Assembly (NCBI GenBank): GCA_027011425.1
Contig: JALUZX010000763.1
Span: 1-5,855, forward strand
DNA length: 5,855 nucleotides
Reading direction: 5' to 3'
Source: Planctomycetota bacterium
Lineage (GTDB): Bacteria; Planctomycetota; UBA1135; JALUZX01
The position numbers were made by a program, and so were the translations under genes. Below the pieces are notes generated by a model. It had not been told where the DNA came from. It saw only the letters and a program-made list of their open reading frames with translations, and made no database searches. Position 1 is the stretch's first letter; each line of letters starts with the position of its first letter. This document shows, piece by piece, positions 1 to 5,833 of the stretch.

Positions 1-64
1 CGAAGGGCCGGAACCCCACGCCCTGGACGACGCCGGTCACCCGGAGGTTTCTTCGAACCTGCAT
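1..64 (-). CDS. hypF: HypF carbamoyltransferase, N-terminal 21 codons only (runs off window)
   Basis: HypF converts carbamoyl phosphate to a thiocarbamate on HypE, the source of the CN ligands of NiFe hydrogenase; its first domain is an acylphosphatase. Reading the minus strand from the ATG at 64-62 gives 21 codons that include VTGVVQGVGFRPF. This matches the acylphosphatase signature (VQGVGFRP) that opens HypF proteins, and the Arg after GVGF is the catalytic one in that fold. The ATG lies inside the end of hypB, giving a 28-nt overlap. A GTG at 40-38 overlaps the hypB stop as GTGA and is an alternative start, but it would remove most of the first beta strand, so I prefer the ATG. No strong Shine-Dalgarno is seen for either, which suits translational coupling to hypB. 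A stand-alone acylphosphatase would share the signature; position after hypA-hypB argues for HypF. Confidence 0.85.
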   Translation of the reverse strand, partial: MQVRRNLRVTGVVQGVGFRPF

Positions 65-705
65 GCCCGCTCTTCCCGGAGCCAGGTTTCCACCTCCTCC
101 AGGCCGAGGCCGGTCCTGGCGGAGACGCGGAAGAACCGCCCGCCGGGGAGAAGACGCTCCAGGTCCTTCCTCACCTTCTCCTCGTCGAACTCCAGGGCGC
201 CGGCCAGGTCGACCTTGTTGAGGGCCACGGCCTGGGTCTTCTGGAACATGGGCGGATACTTGGCCACCTTGTCGTCCCCCTCGGTGACGCTGAGGACCAC
301 CAGGCGCAGGTGTTCCCCCAGGCGGAATCCCGCGGGACACACCAGGTTGCCCACGTTTTCGATAAACAGGATCCCCCCCCGGGGAAGGTCCAGGGCCTCG
401 GCGGCGGAGGAGACCATGGCCGCGTCCAGGTGGCAGGCCCCCTCGGTGTTCACCTGGACCACCGGCACATCCAGGGCTGCCACCCTCTCGGCGTCCTGGC
501 TCGTGGCCAGGTCCCCCTCGATGACGGCTACAGGCATACTCTCCCTGAGCCTGGGGAGGAGGGCCTCCAGGAGGCTCGTCTTCCCCGCCCCCGGAGAGCC
601 CAGGATGTTGAGGACGAAGACCCCCTCCTTCTCGAAGAACTCCAGGTTCTCCCGGGCGATCTTGTCGTTCCCGGCGAGAATCTTCTTGGCCGAAACAATC
701 TTCAT
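37..705 (-). CDS. hypB: Hydrogenase nickel incorporation GTPase HypB
   Basis: HypB is the cytoplasmic SIMIBI-class GTPase that works with HypA to insert Ni(II) into the large subunit of NiFe hydrogenases (and in some species urease). From the ATG start it has 222 residues. Seen: P-loop GSPGAGKT at 36-43, the EGD of switch I near 63-65, the CH metal pair in EGACHLD (Cys91, His92), ENVGNLVCP with Cys123, NKVD at 163-166 for guanine recognition, and SARTG near 195-199. Cys91, His92 and Cys123 form the conserved G-domain metal site. The N-terminal CxxCGC motif and the His-rich stretch found in some HypBs are both absent. A GTG at 711-709 would add two residues, but it is part of the ribosome-binding sequence GAGGTGA before the ATG at 705-703, so I use the ATG. 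It lies 24 nt after hypA and overlaps the hypF start by 28 nt. A run of eight G sits in codons 109-111. Confidence 0.97.
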   Translation of the reverse strand: MKIVSAKKILAGNDKIARENLEFFEKEGVFVLNILGSPGAGKTSLLEALLPRLRESMPVAVIEGDLATSQDAERVAALDVPVVQVNTEGACHLDAAMVSSAAEALDLPRGGILFIENVGNLVCPAGFRLGEHLRLVVLSVTEGDDKVAKYPPMFQKTQAVALNKVDLAGALEFDEEKVRKDLERLLPGGRFFRVSARTGLGLEEVETWLREERACRFEETSG

Positions 706-707
706 GG

Positions 708-714
708 TCACCTC
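708..714 (-). promoter_or_regulatory. Ribosome-binding site that decides the hypB start
   Basis: On the minus strand GAGGTGA lies just before the ATG at 705-703, with GAGG five bases from the start. The competing GTG start (711-709) is embedded in this element and has no comparable Shine-Dalgarno of its own, which favours the ATG. Confidence 0.6.
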
Positions 715-729
715 GCGCGCCCCGGCGAC

Positions 730-1092
730 TCAACCGGCCGCCGAACTTTTCTCCTCCACTTCCAGGGAGGAGAGGAGGAGTTCGTCCCCGCCCCGGATCC
801 GGACATCCACGCTCCCGCAGGCCGGGCAGGCCGAGAAGGGATCCTCCACGGGGTTCTCTTCCCCGCAAGCCCGGCAGGCGCAGAGAGCCCGGGTCTCGAC
901 CACATCCAGTTCCGCCCCCTCGGCGGGAGTGCCGGGGGCGAGCATGTCGAAGGCGAACCGGAGGGCCTCCACGTTCACCCCCGAAAGGGCCCCTACCGTG
1001 ACCTCGAGCCGGAGGATCCGCTCGGCTCCCGCCCGGAGCATTTCGTCCCGGGCGGCTTCCAGGAGAGCTTCGACGATGGAGGCTTCATGCAT
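730..1092 (-). CDS. hypA: Hydrogenase/urease nickel metallochaperone HypA
   Basis: HypA is a small cytoplasmic metallochaperone that binds Ni(II) through its N-terminal Met-His-Glu and hands it to the hydrogenase large subunit with HypB. The protein is 120 residues, normal for the family. It opens with MHEASIVEAL, so His2 and Glu3 of the nickel site are present. The zinc domain has Cys73-x2-Cys76 and Cys89-x2-Cys92, with an extra Cys71 giving the CxCxxC form also seen in E. coli HypA. The C-terminal GDELLLSSLEVEE matches the final strands of the family. The frame is open upstream to 1188, but the family-conserved MHE fixes the start at 1092-1090, and GGAG eight bases upstream supports it. It is the first gene of the hypA-hypB-hypF run. 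Confidence 0.97.
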   Translation of the reverse strand: MHEASIVEALLEAARDEMLRAGAERILRLEVTVGALSGVNVEALRFAFDMLAPGTPAEGAELDVVETRALCACRACGEENPVEDPFSACPACGSVDVRIRGGDELLLSSLEVEEKSSAAG

Positions 1093-1171
1093 GGTCGGAT
1101 CTCCGGGGTTCCCATTTGCCGTTCCATGGGTTACCCAACCCTCCCCATCAAGAAAAATTCCCCTGGATGCC
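1093..1171 (-). promoter_or_regulatory. Intergenic leader before hypA with a small palindrome
   Basis: These 79 bp separate the transglycosylase stop from hypA. They contain the perfect inverted repeat TGGGT-T-ACCCA at 1127-1137, about 35 bp upstream of the hypA start, and an A/T-rich patch (AATTTTT on the minus strand, about 1152-1158) that stands out from the GC-rich surroundings. The last bases hold the hypA ribosome-binding site. I find no convincing -35/-10 pair and no sigma-54 element. A hypA promoter or operator is an inference; read-through from the upstream genes is equally possible. Confidence 0.25.
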
Positions 1172-1714
1172 TCATTCTTTCGGCGCAAGCACCGGTGCGA
1201 GCCTCCGGTAGAGGGCTTCCAGGTTTTCCACCTTGGAGACGTAGAGCCCCACGGGGCGCTCCCAGAGCCGGGCCAGGTAGGCCTCGGGGCCTCCCGAGGA
1301 CAGGATTTCCCTGGAGACCCGGGTCGGCCCCAGCCGGTAGGCCAAGAGCGCCAGCCGGAGGTCCCCGAACCGCGCTTTCATCCGCGCCAGGTAGAGGGCG
1401 CCCATCTCCAGGCCATGGGCCACAGGCTCCAGGTCTTTCCGGTCCACTTTCTTTCCCCACGCTTCGCTGGCCGCCCCGGGGGTGACCTGGAGAAGCCCCA
1501 CACCCCCGCCGGGCGCCCCGCTCCCGGGGCGTCCCGAACTCTCGGTGTGCACCAGGGCCGCCAGAAGGTAAGGGTCCAGCCCGGCCTTGCGGGCGGCGGC
1601 CCGGATGAGGGGGAAGTATTCCAGCACGCGCTGGGTGGTCCCCTCCTCCCGCCGGAAGGCGACCCAGGCCAGGAGAGCCGCCCCCACAAGGAGAAGGAAC
1701 TTCCGGCGGCCCAT
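1172..1714 (-). CDS. Membrane-anchored SLT-type lytic transglycosylase (GH23-like)
   Basis: Lytic transglycosylases cleave the MurNAc-GlcNAc bond of peptidoglycan and leave a 1,6-anhydro end. This 180-residue protein starts with MGRRKF and a hydrophobic segment at about 6-20, so it is probably exported or anchored at the membrane. The SLT fold is recognisable in order: HTESSGRPG with the presumed catalytic Glu58, then GVGLLQVTP (71-79, the GLMQ motif), then LALLAYRLGP (121-130, usually AYNAGP), and YVSKV near 158-162. The usual Asn of AYN is Arg127 here. There is no lipobox and no LysM or other wall-binding domain, so it is close to a bare catalytic domain. Its ATG overlaps the stop of the HEAT-repeat gene as TGATG, and no good ribosome-binding site precedes it, so translation probably depends on reinitiation. 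The reading frame stays open far upstream inside the HEAT gene, but that part is a shadow. Confidence 0.85.
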   Translation of the reverse strand: MGRRKFLLLVGAALLAWVAFRREEGTTQRVLEYFPLIRAAARKAGLDPYLLAALVHTESSGRPGSGAPGGGVGLLQVTPGAASEAWGKKVDRKDLEPVAHGLEMGALYLARMKARFGDLRLALLAYRLGPTRVSREILSSGGPEAYLARLWERPVGLYVSKVENLEALYRRLAPVLAPKE

Positions 1715-4689
1715 CACCGGGCCGTCTTCCCCTTCTGGTCCTCGAGCCATCCCAGCCAGGCCTGGGCGATGGCCGCCCGCTCGGCCCGGGAAGTCCGGGC
1801 CGTCACGATCCCGAAACTCCTTCCCGTAATCTCCTGGAGGCGCTTGGATGCCTGCACCCGGAAATACCATTCCCGCGCGTCCTTCATGACCGCCACCAAC
1901 CCGGGAACCGCCCCCAGGCCGGCTCCGGGAAGGAGGTCCATGGGACCGAAACCCGGCGTGTATCCCGCCTCCTTCAGTCCCTCCACGAACCAGGCCGTCT
2001 CGGGCTCGGAACCGTGGGTCTCGAACCAGCGCGCGTAGGAAGCGGCCACGTCCTGGGTGAACTCCCTGCAGGAAAGCAGGATCAAGGCCCGCCGGGCCCG
2101 CGCGTATTTGTCGGGTTGCCGCAGGAGCTGGAGGAGCCTGGGAATGGTGGTGCCGTCCAGGGAATCGGCCAGGATCCAGAGAGCGGCTTCCCGCACGGCC
2201 GAACTCGGGCTCCCGAGAAGGGGCCGAACGGCGGCGCGGACGTCCCCGTTGCCCCACTGGGAGAGTTCGCGGGCGGCCAGTTTCCCCGCCACCCCCTCGG
2301 GGTCGGAGGCCACCAGGCCTGCCAGGACGTCGGCGGCCCTTGGGATCTGGCTGAGGCCGAGGGCCCTGATTGCGGCGATCCGAATGCTCCCCACGGGCGA
2401 GTCCAGGACCTTCAGGAGGAGGGGAAGGACCCGGTGGTCCCGGCTCCTTCCCGCGAAAAGGAGGGCGCGGCGGCGGACCTGGAGGGAAGGGTCCTTCACG
2501 GCAAGACCAAGGACGTCCCCCAGGGAACCCCAATCCCTGAAGTAAGCCAGGGCGTCCACAGCGGCGGCCCGGACGGCCCAGGAAGGATCCTTGAGGAGAG
2601 CCCTGATGGAATCCCGCCAGACCGCATTCCTGGCCCTGCCCAGAAAGAGGGCCGCCGAGGCCCGGACCCGGGGATCCTTCCAGGAGAGGGCGGACTGGAT
2701 CCTGCCCGGGGAGGCGTGCGCCAGGAGGGCCAGGAAGCAATCCTTTCCACCCTTGTCCCAGCGGGGCCCCAGGAAGGAGAGAAGTTTTTCCCAGGTCTTC
2801 GATCCCTTCTTGAGAGCCACAACCTCCAGGAGGGCGCGGATCCTGGGATTCACCCGGGCCGACTTGCCCACCAGGGAGAAAAGGATGTCCACGTCGGCGT
2901 CGGAAAGAAGGTTTTCCAGGCCAGGAATGGCCAGGAGGTGGCCCAGGGCCCGGACACGGAGAGGGCCCTCCAGGCGGGGCAATGCCTTCATCACGATCCG
3001 CTCCAGCCGCCTGGCCCGCTCAGCCTTGGTGGCCGACGCGAAGAACTTGCTCTGCTCCTCCCACCACCGCTCCCGCTCGGGCCCCGGGGGAGGGCCGTAG
3101 AGTTGCCAGAGGTTCTGGTCGATCTTGTTCCGGAGAAGGTCCGCCGTCCTCTCCACCCAGGGTGTGCCCGAAGGCCCTTGGACGATCATCTCCCTGCCGT
3201 CCAGGCGGAGGACGAAGGTGGTGAAAGCCCCGCTCCCGCTGCCCACCAGGCCTCCGCCCCGGGAAGAGGCCCTTTGCTCGAGGCCCAGGTTCAAAAGACC
3301 GGCCACGAGGGCCGCCTGCTCGGCCGGAGGAAGGAGAACGGCCTTTTCCCCGGGACCGGGTTTCTCCCCGGACCCCTTGGGGATGAAGGCCACCGTTTCC
3401 ACCGGGTCCTTCATCACCACCACCGTGCGGGCCCGGTTCCTGGGATCCTCCAGGGGAAGCCGGGCCCGGCGGGCCAGGAAACCCTCCCGGGCGATCTTCC
3501 ACCACTCCTCCCACCGGCGGCCCGAGACTGAAGCCCCCTTCCCGGACAGAACCCGGGCCGCCCTCTCCACCAGGCCGATCACCGTTCCGAATTCAGGGAA
3601 GAAACGCCGCCCCGAAAGCACCTCCACCAGGTGGTCCATGACCTCCCGGTCGTGGTATTTCTCACCGGTGAGATCCTCGGAATCGTAGGAGATCCACGCC
3701 AGGGCCGCGGCGCAAAGACTGGAGACGAAGGGATCGCCCCCGGACAGTCCCTGGAGAAAGACCGGGGCCGAATCCGGGGAGAGAACCCCTTTCTCCCCGT
3801 TCTCGAAGGCCAGGAGAGCGGCGTAGAGGGCGAATCCGAAAAACCGGCCCCGGGCCGGCCCCTTGGAGAGAAGGTCCTCCAGTTCCTTGGGGAAGGGATG
3901 GATCTTCCCCAGGCCGCGGGCGGCTTCCCGGGCGCAAAGCAGGGAGGGGTCGTGCAGGGCCTTGAGAAGGAGGCTCTTTCCCTCCCGGGGAAACCGGCTC
4001 GCCAGGAGCCGCAAGGTCCTAAGCCGGGAGTCCACCCGGCGGGCGTCCAGCAGGGGGGCAAGGGCGCCGAGGTCCTCAGGGCCCAGGAGGGGGCGGAGAA
4101 GGTCCTCGGCTGCCCGCCTGAGGGAGGGCGCCCGCCCTTGGAGGCATTGGAACAAAAAGGCCTTTCCCCCCGCCGGGTCCAGCTTGAGGACCACCTTGAG
4201 GGAGGAACGGGCCACTTCCCCGAAATCCCTCTGGAGGAGGGCCTGCTTCAGGATCGGGAGCGCCGGAATGAACCGGAGTTCCTCCATGACCCGGAGCCCC
4301 CCTTTCAGGGGAGCCGCGGGCCCCCGCTTGCCCCGCCGGAAGAGATTGGCCAGAACCGCCTGGAGGGCATGGGGGTCCTGGGCGGCGAAGAGGTCCAGGA
4401 TCCGCTGGGCCCTCTTGGCGGTCTTGGGGAGGCGGGAGAGGACGGAGAGATAGATCTGGACCTGCCGTGCCTCCAGGAAGACCCGGGCGGCAGGCGCCGT
4501 CTTCCCGGTCCCGGCTTTCCCCGGGCCGGAGGGTAGAACCAGCTTGGGTGGAACCTTTCCCCCCGAGACTTTCTCCTTTACGGACCCGGGTTGGGGGACC
4601 TTCTGGCCCCAAGCGCCGCCTGCGAGAAGGGCCAGGAGGAGACCCCCCTCGGAGAGGATGAAACATGCGCCTAGGATCGCCCTATTCAT
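1714..4689 (-). CDS. Large exported HEAT-repeat protein, function unknown
   Basis: A 991-residue protein I cannot assign to a named family. Residues 1-28 look like a Sec signal peptide (Arg3, hydrophobic stretch, likely cut after AWG), followed by a low-complexity G/P/K-rich linker to about 66. A first HEAT-like solenoid covers about 90-380, with helices containing RSSLKVVLKL, LRRAAEDLL, SRLRTLRLLA and CAREAARGLG. Residues about 405-545 do not look like HEAT and seem a separate domain. The second solenoid (about 560-860) is clear: units begin near 671, 700, 732, 763, 795 and 827, each with a DP/SP turn followed by a VRxxAxxxLG-type helix, period about 31-32. The C-terminus has LQEITGRSFG followed by AWLGWLED. 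HEAT solenoids bind proteins; no catalytic motif is seen. The start has AGGAGG three bases upstream. Its stop overlaps the transglycosylase start, suggesting a shared envelope job, perhaps as scaffold or regulator. Confidence 0.85.
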   Translation of the reverse strand: MNRAILGACFILSEGGLLLALLAGGAWGQKVPQPGSVKEKVSGGKVPPKLVLPSGPGKAGTGKTAPAARVFLEARQVQIYLSVLSRLPKTAKRAQRILDLFAAQDPHALQAVLANLFRRGKRGPAAPLKGGLRVMEELRFIPALPILKQALLQRDFGEVARSSLKVVLKLDPAGGKAFLFQCLQGRAPSLRRAAEDLLRPLLGPEDLGALAPLLDARRVDSRLRTLRLLASRFPREGKSLLLKALHDPSLLCAREAARGLGKIHPFPKELEDLLSKGPARGRFFGFALYAALLAFENGEKGVLSPDSAPVFLQGLSGGDPFVSSLCAAALAWISYDSEDLTGEKYHDREVMDHLVEVLSGRRFFPEFGTVIGLVERAARVLSGKGASVSGRRWEEWWKIAREGFLARRARLPLEDPRNRARTVVVMKDPVETVAFIPKGSGEKPGPGEKAVLLPPAEQAALVAGLLNLGLEQRASSRGGGLVGSGSGAFTTFVLRLDGREMIVQGPSGTPWVERTADLLRNKIDQNLWQLYGPPPGPERERWWEEQSKFFASATKAERARRLERIVMKALPRLEGPLRVRALGHLLAIPGLENLLSDADVDILFSLVGKSARVNPRIRALLEVVALKKGSKTWEKLLSFLGPRWDKGGKDCFLALLAHASPGRIQSALSWKDPRVRASAALFLGRARNAVWRDSIRALLKDPSWAVRAAAVDALAYFRDWGSLGDVLGLAVKDPSLQVRRRALLFAGRSRDHRVLPLLLKVLDSPVGSIRIAAIRALGLSQIPRAADVLAGLVASDPEGVAGKLAARELSQWGNGDVRAAVRPLLGSPSSAVREAALWILADSLDGTTIPRLLQLLRQPDKYARARRALILLSCREFTQDVAASYARWFETHGSEPETAWFVEGLKEAGYTPGFGPMDLLPGAGLGAVPGLVAVMKDAREWYFRVQASKRLQEITGRSFGIVTARTSRAERAAIAQAWLGWLEDQKGKTAR

Positions 4690-4709
4690 GGGCCTCCTCG
4701 CCCTTTCAT
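4686..4709 (-). other. Possible seven-codon upstream ORF overlapping the HEAT-gene start
   Basis: An ATG at 4709-4707 opens a mini-ORF (MKGRGGP) whose TGA overlaps the HEAT-gene ATG as ATGA. GGAAGG stands four bases before its ATG as a possible ribosome-binding site. The AGGAGG of the main gene lies inside it, so ribosomes on the mini-ORF would cover that site. It may be chance: seven codons carry no statistical weight. Confidence 0.2.
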
Positions 4710-4735
4710 GACGCCTTCCCCCCCAAGCCGGGCAA

Positions 4736-4760
4736 AGGGGGCCATTCTAATGGGCCCCCT
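4736..4760 (-). terminator. GC-rich hairpin after tdh, possible terminator
   Basis: On the minus strand AGGGGGCCCAT and ATGGCCCCCT can pair into a ten-base-pair stem with one bulged C and the loop TAGA, followed by only a short T run (CTTTG). It begins about 55 bases after the tdh stop and ends 46 bases before the HEAT-gene start. Strong stem but poor U-tract: a weak or Rho-assisted terminator, or an attenuator of the downstream genes. TAGAAT across the loop (4749-4744) resembles a -10 box, but no good -35 stands at the right distance. The rest of the 4690-4814 gap holds G/C homopolymer runs and a weaker CCGGC/GCCGG inverted repeat at 4785-4802. Confidence 0.45.
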
Positions 4761-4814
4761 CCTCCTGGGAAGCCCCTCCGCCCCCCGGCGCGACGCTGCC
4801 GGAGGCAAGGGGGG

Positions 4815-5798
4815 TCACCCGTAGAGCTTGCCCTCGGCGTGGCGCTTCTGGAGGTGTTCCAGCATGTCCGCCGTCATGGCGGCCAGGTCGTAGGAAGGCT
4901 TCCAGCCCCACTCCTTCCGTGCGGCGGAGTCGTCGATGGACTGGGGCCAGGAGTCGGCGATGGCCTGGCGGAAGTCCGGCTCATAGGTGATCTCGAACTC
5001 GGGGATGTGCTTGCGGATCTCCTCGGCCAGCTCGGCGGGGGTGAAACTCATGGCGGAGATGTTGAAATCCCCGTGGTGCTCGAGCTTCTCGAAGTCCGCC
5101 TCCATCAGGTCCATGGTGGCCTTGATGCAGTCCGGCATGTACATCATGGGGAGCCGGGTGTCGGGGCCCAGGAAACAGGTGTAACGCTTTTCCTCCACGG
5201 CCTTGTAGAAGATCTCCACGGCATAATCGGTGGTCCCTCCGCCGGGAAGGGTCTTGTGGGAGATGATGCCGGGATACCGCAACCCCCTTGCGTCCACGCC
5301 GAAACGGCCCACGTAGTAGTCGCAGAGCAGCTCGCCCGTCACCTTTGTGACGCCATACATGGTGGAAGGCTTCAAGACCGTTTCCTGGGGGGTGTCGACC
5401 CGGGGGCACCCCTTGCCGAAGACGGCGATGGAACTCGGGCAGAGAACCTGGGTGAGCCCCGCTTCCCGGGCGAGTTCAAGGGTGTTGATCAACCCCGTCA
5501 CGTTCACGTTCCAGGCGAGCTGGGGATTCTTCTCCCCCGTGGCGGAAAGGATGGCGGCCATGTTGACGATCGTGTCCACGCCGTGCTTCTCGCAGACGCG
5601 GGCCAGTTTTTCCTTGTCCGTCACGTCCAGCCACTCGAAGGGCCCGGACTCCAGGAGTTCGGGGGAGGGCTTGGTCTTCCGCCCGCAGGCCACCACGTTC
5701 TCGGCGCCGTACTTCTCGCGGAGCGCCATGGTGAGTTCCGAGCCGATCTGGCCCACCGAACCGGTTACGAGGATCTTCTGGATCTTCTTGTTCGACAT
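4815..5798 (-). CDS. tdh: L-threonine 3-dehydrogenase, SDR (epimerase-like) type
   Basis: Predicted to oxidise L-threonine with NAD+ to 2-amino-3-ketobutyrate in the cytoplasm; a CoA ligase (Kbl) normally then splits this to glycine and acetyl-CoA. The 327 residues form an extended short-chain dehydrogenase. Seen: Rossmann motif GSVGQIG (13-19), Asp58 in LDVTD, NMAAILS (79-85), the active-site Ser pair in PSSIAVFG (121-128), and Tyr148-x3-Lys152 in MYGVTK. What separates it from sugar epimerases are stretches typical of this threonine dehydrogenase family: LRYPGIIS followed by TLPGGGTTDYAVEIFYKA (183-200), LPMMYMPDCIKATMDLM (216-232) and RQAIADSWPQSIDDS (277-291). It is unrelated to the zinc-dependent medium-chain Tdh of E. 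coli. The ATG has GAGGTGG upstream with GAGG seven bases away. No kbl gene is visible in the window. Confidence 0.92.
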   Translation of the reverse strand: MSNKKIQKILVTGSVGQIGSELTMALREKYGAENVVACGRKTKPSPELLESGPFEWLDVTDKEKLARVCEKHGVDTIVNMAAILSATGEKNPQLAWNVNVTGLINTLELAREAGLTQVLCPSSIAVFGKGCPRVDTPQETVLKPSTMYGVTKVTGELLCDYYVGRFGVDARGLRYPGIISHKTLPGGGTTDYAVEIFYKAVEEKRYTCFLGPDTRLPMMYMPDCIKATMDLMEADFEKLEHHGDFNISAMSFTPAELAEEIRKHIPEFEITYEPDFRQAIADSWPQSIDDSAARKEWGWKPSYDLAAMTADMLEHLQKRHAEGKLYG

Positions 5799-5813
5799 CA
5801 GTCCACCTCATTG

Positions 5814-5833
5814 GGGAAAACTGCAGGGAAAAC
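5814..5833. repeat. Short direct repeat upstream of tdh
   Basis: GGGAAAAC occurs at 5814-5821 and again at 5826-5833 (plus strand), spaced 12 bp start to start; a partial third copy GGGAAAG lies at 5844-5850. The region is 16-52 bp upstream of the tdh ATG. It could be a regulatory binding site, but the copies are short and may be chance. The 57 bp upstream of tdh otherwise show no recognisable promoter or gene. Confidence 0.3.

Noticed and set aside
1093..1188. N-terminal extension of HypA by 32 residues
   Set aside because: HypA needs a free N-terminal Met-His-Glu for nickel binding, and a good ribosome-binding site precedes the ATG at 1092; the extension would also overlap the transglycosylase gene.
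1189..1200. GCACCGGTGC palindrome near the end of the transglycosylase gene as a terminator
   Set aside because: It has no loop, lies in coding sequence and is not followed directly by a T run; likely chance in GC-rich DNA.
310..1485. Plus-strand open frame of 391 codons
   Set aside because: Antisense to three well-supported genes, composition dominated by Gly, Pro and Arg, no motifs; a GC-driven artefact.
215..2038. Plus-strand open frame of 607 codons
   Set aside because: It runs antisense through hypB, hypA, the transglycosylase and part of the HEAT gene, crossing several real gene ends. Its translation is Arg/Ser/Pro-rich with no recognisable domain, as expected of a shadow frame in GC-rich DNA.
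1715..2740. Upstream extension of the transglycosylase frame into the HEAT gene
   Set aside because: The extension is Gly/Pro/Arg-rich shadow sequence overlapping clear HEAT repeats; the signal-anchor start at 1714 and the TGATG junction define the real gene.
2014..3531. Plus-strand open frame of 505 codons
   Set aside because: Lies wholly antisense to the HEAT-repeat gene; low-complexity Gly/Pro/Arg translation with no domain or signal peptide.
3631..4536. Plus-strand open frame of 301 codons
   Set aside because: Antisense to the first HEAT solenoid; Glu/Gly/Pro-rich with no recognisable fold.
4815..5798. UDP-glucose 4-epimerase as the identity of the SDR gene
   Set aside because: The fold is shared, but the GGGTTDYAVEIFYKA, LPMMYMPDC and RQAIADSWP stretches are those of the threonine dehydrogenase branch.
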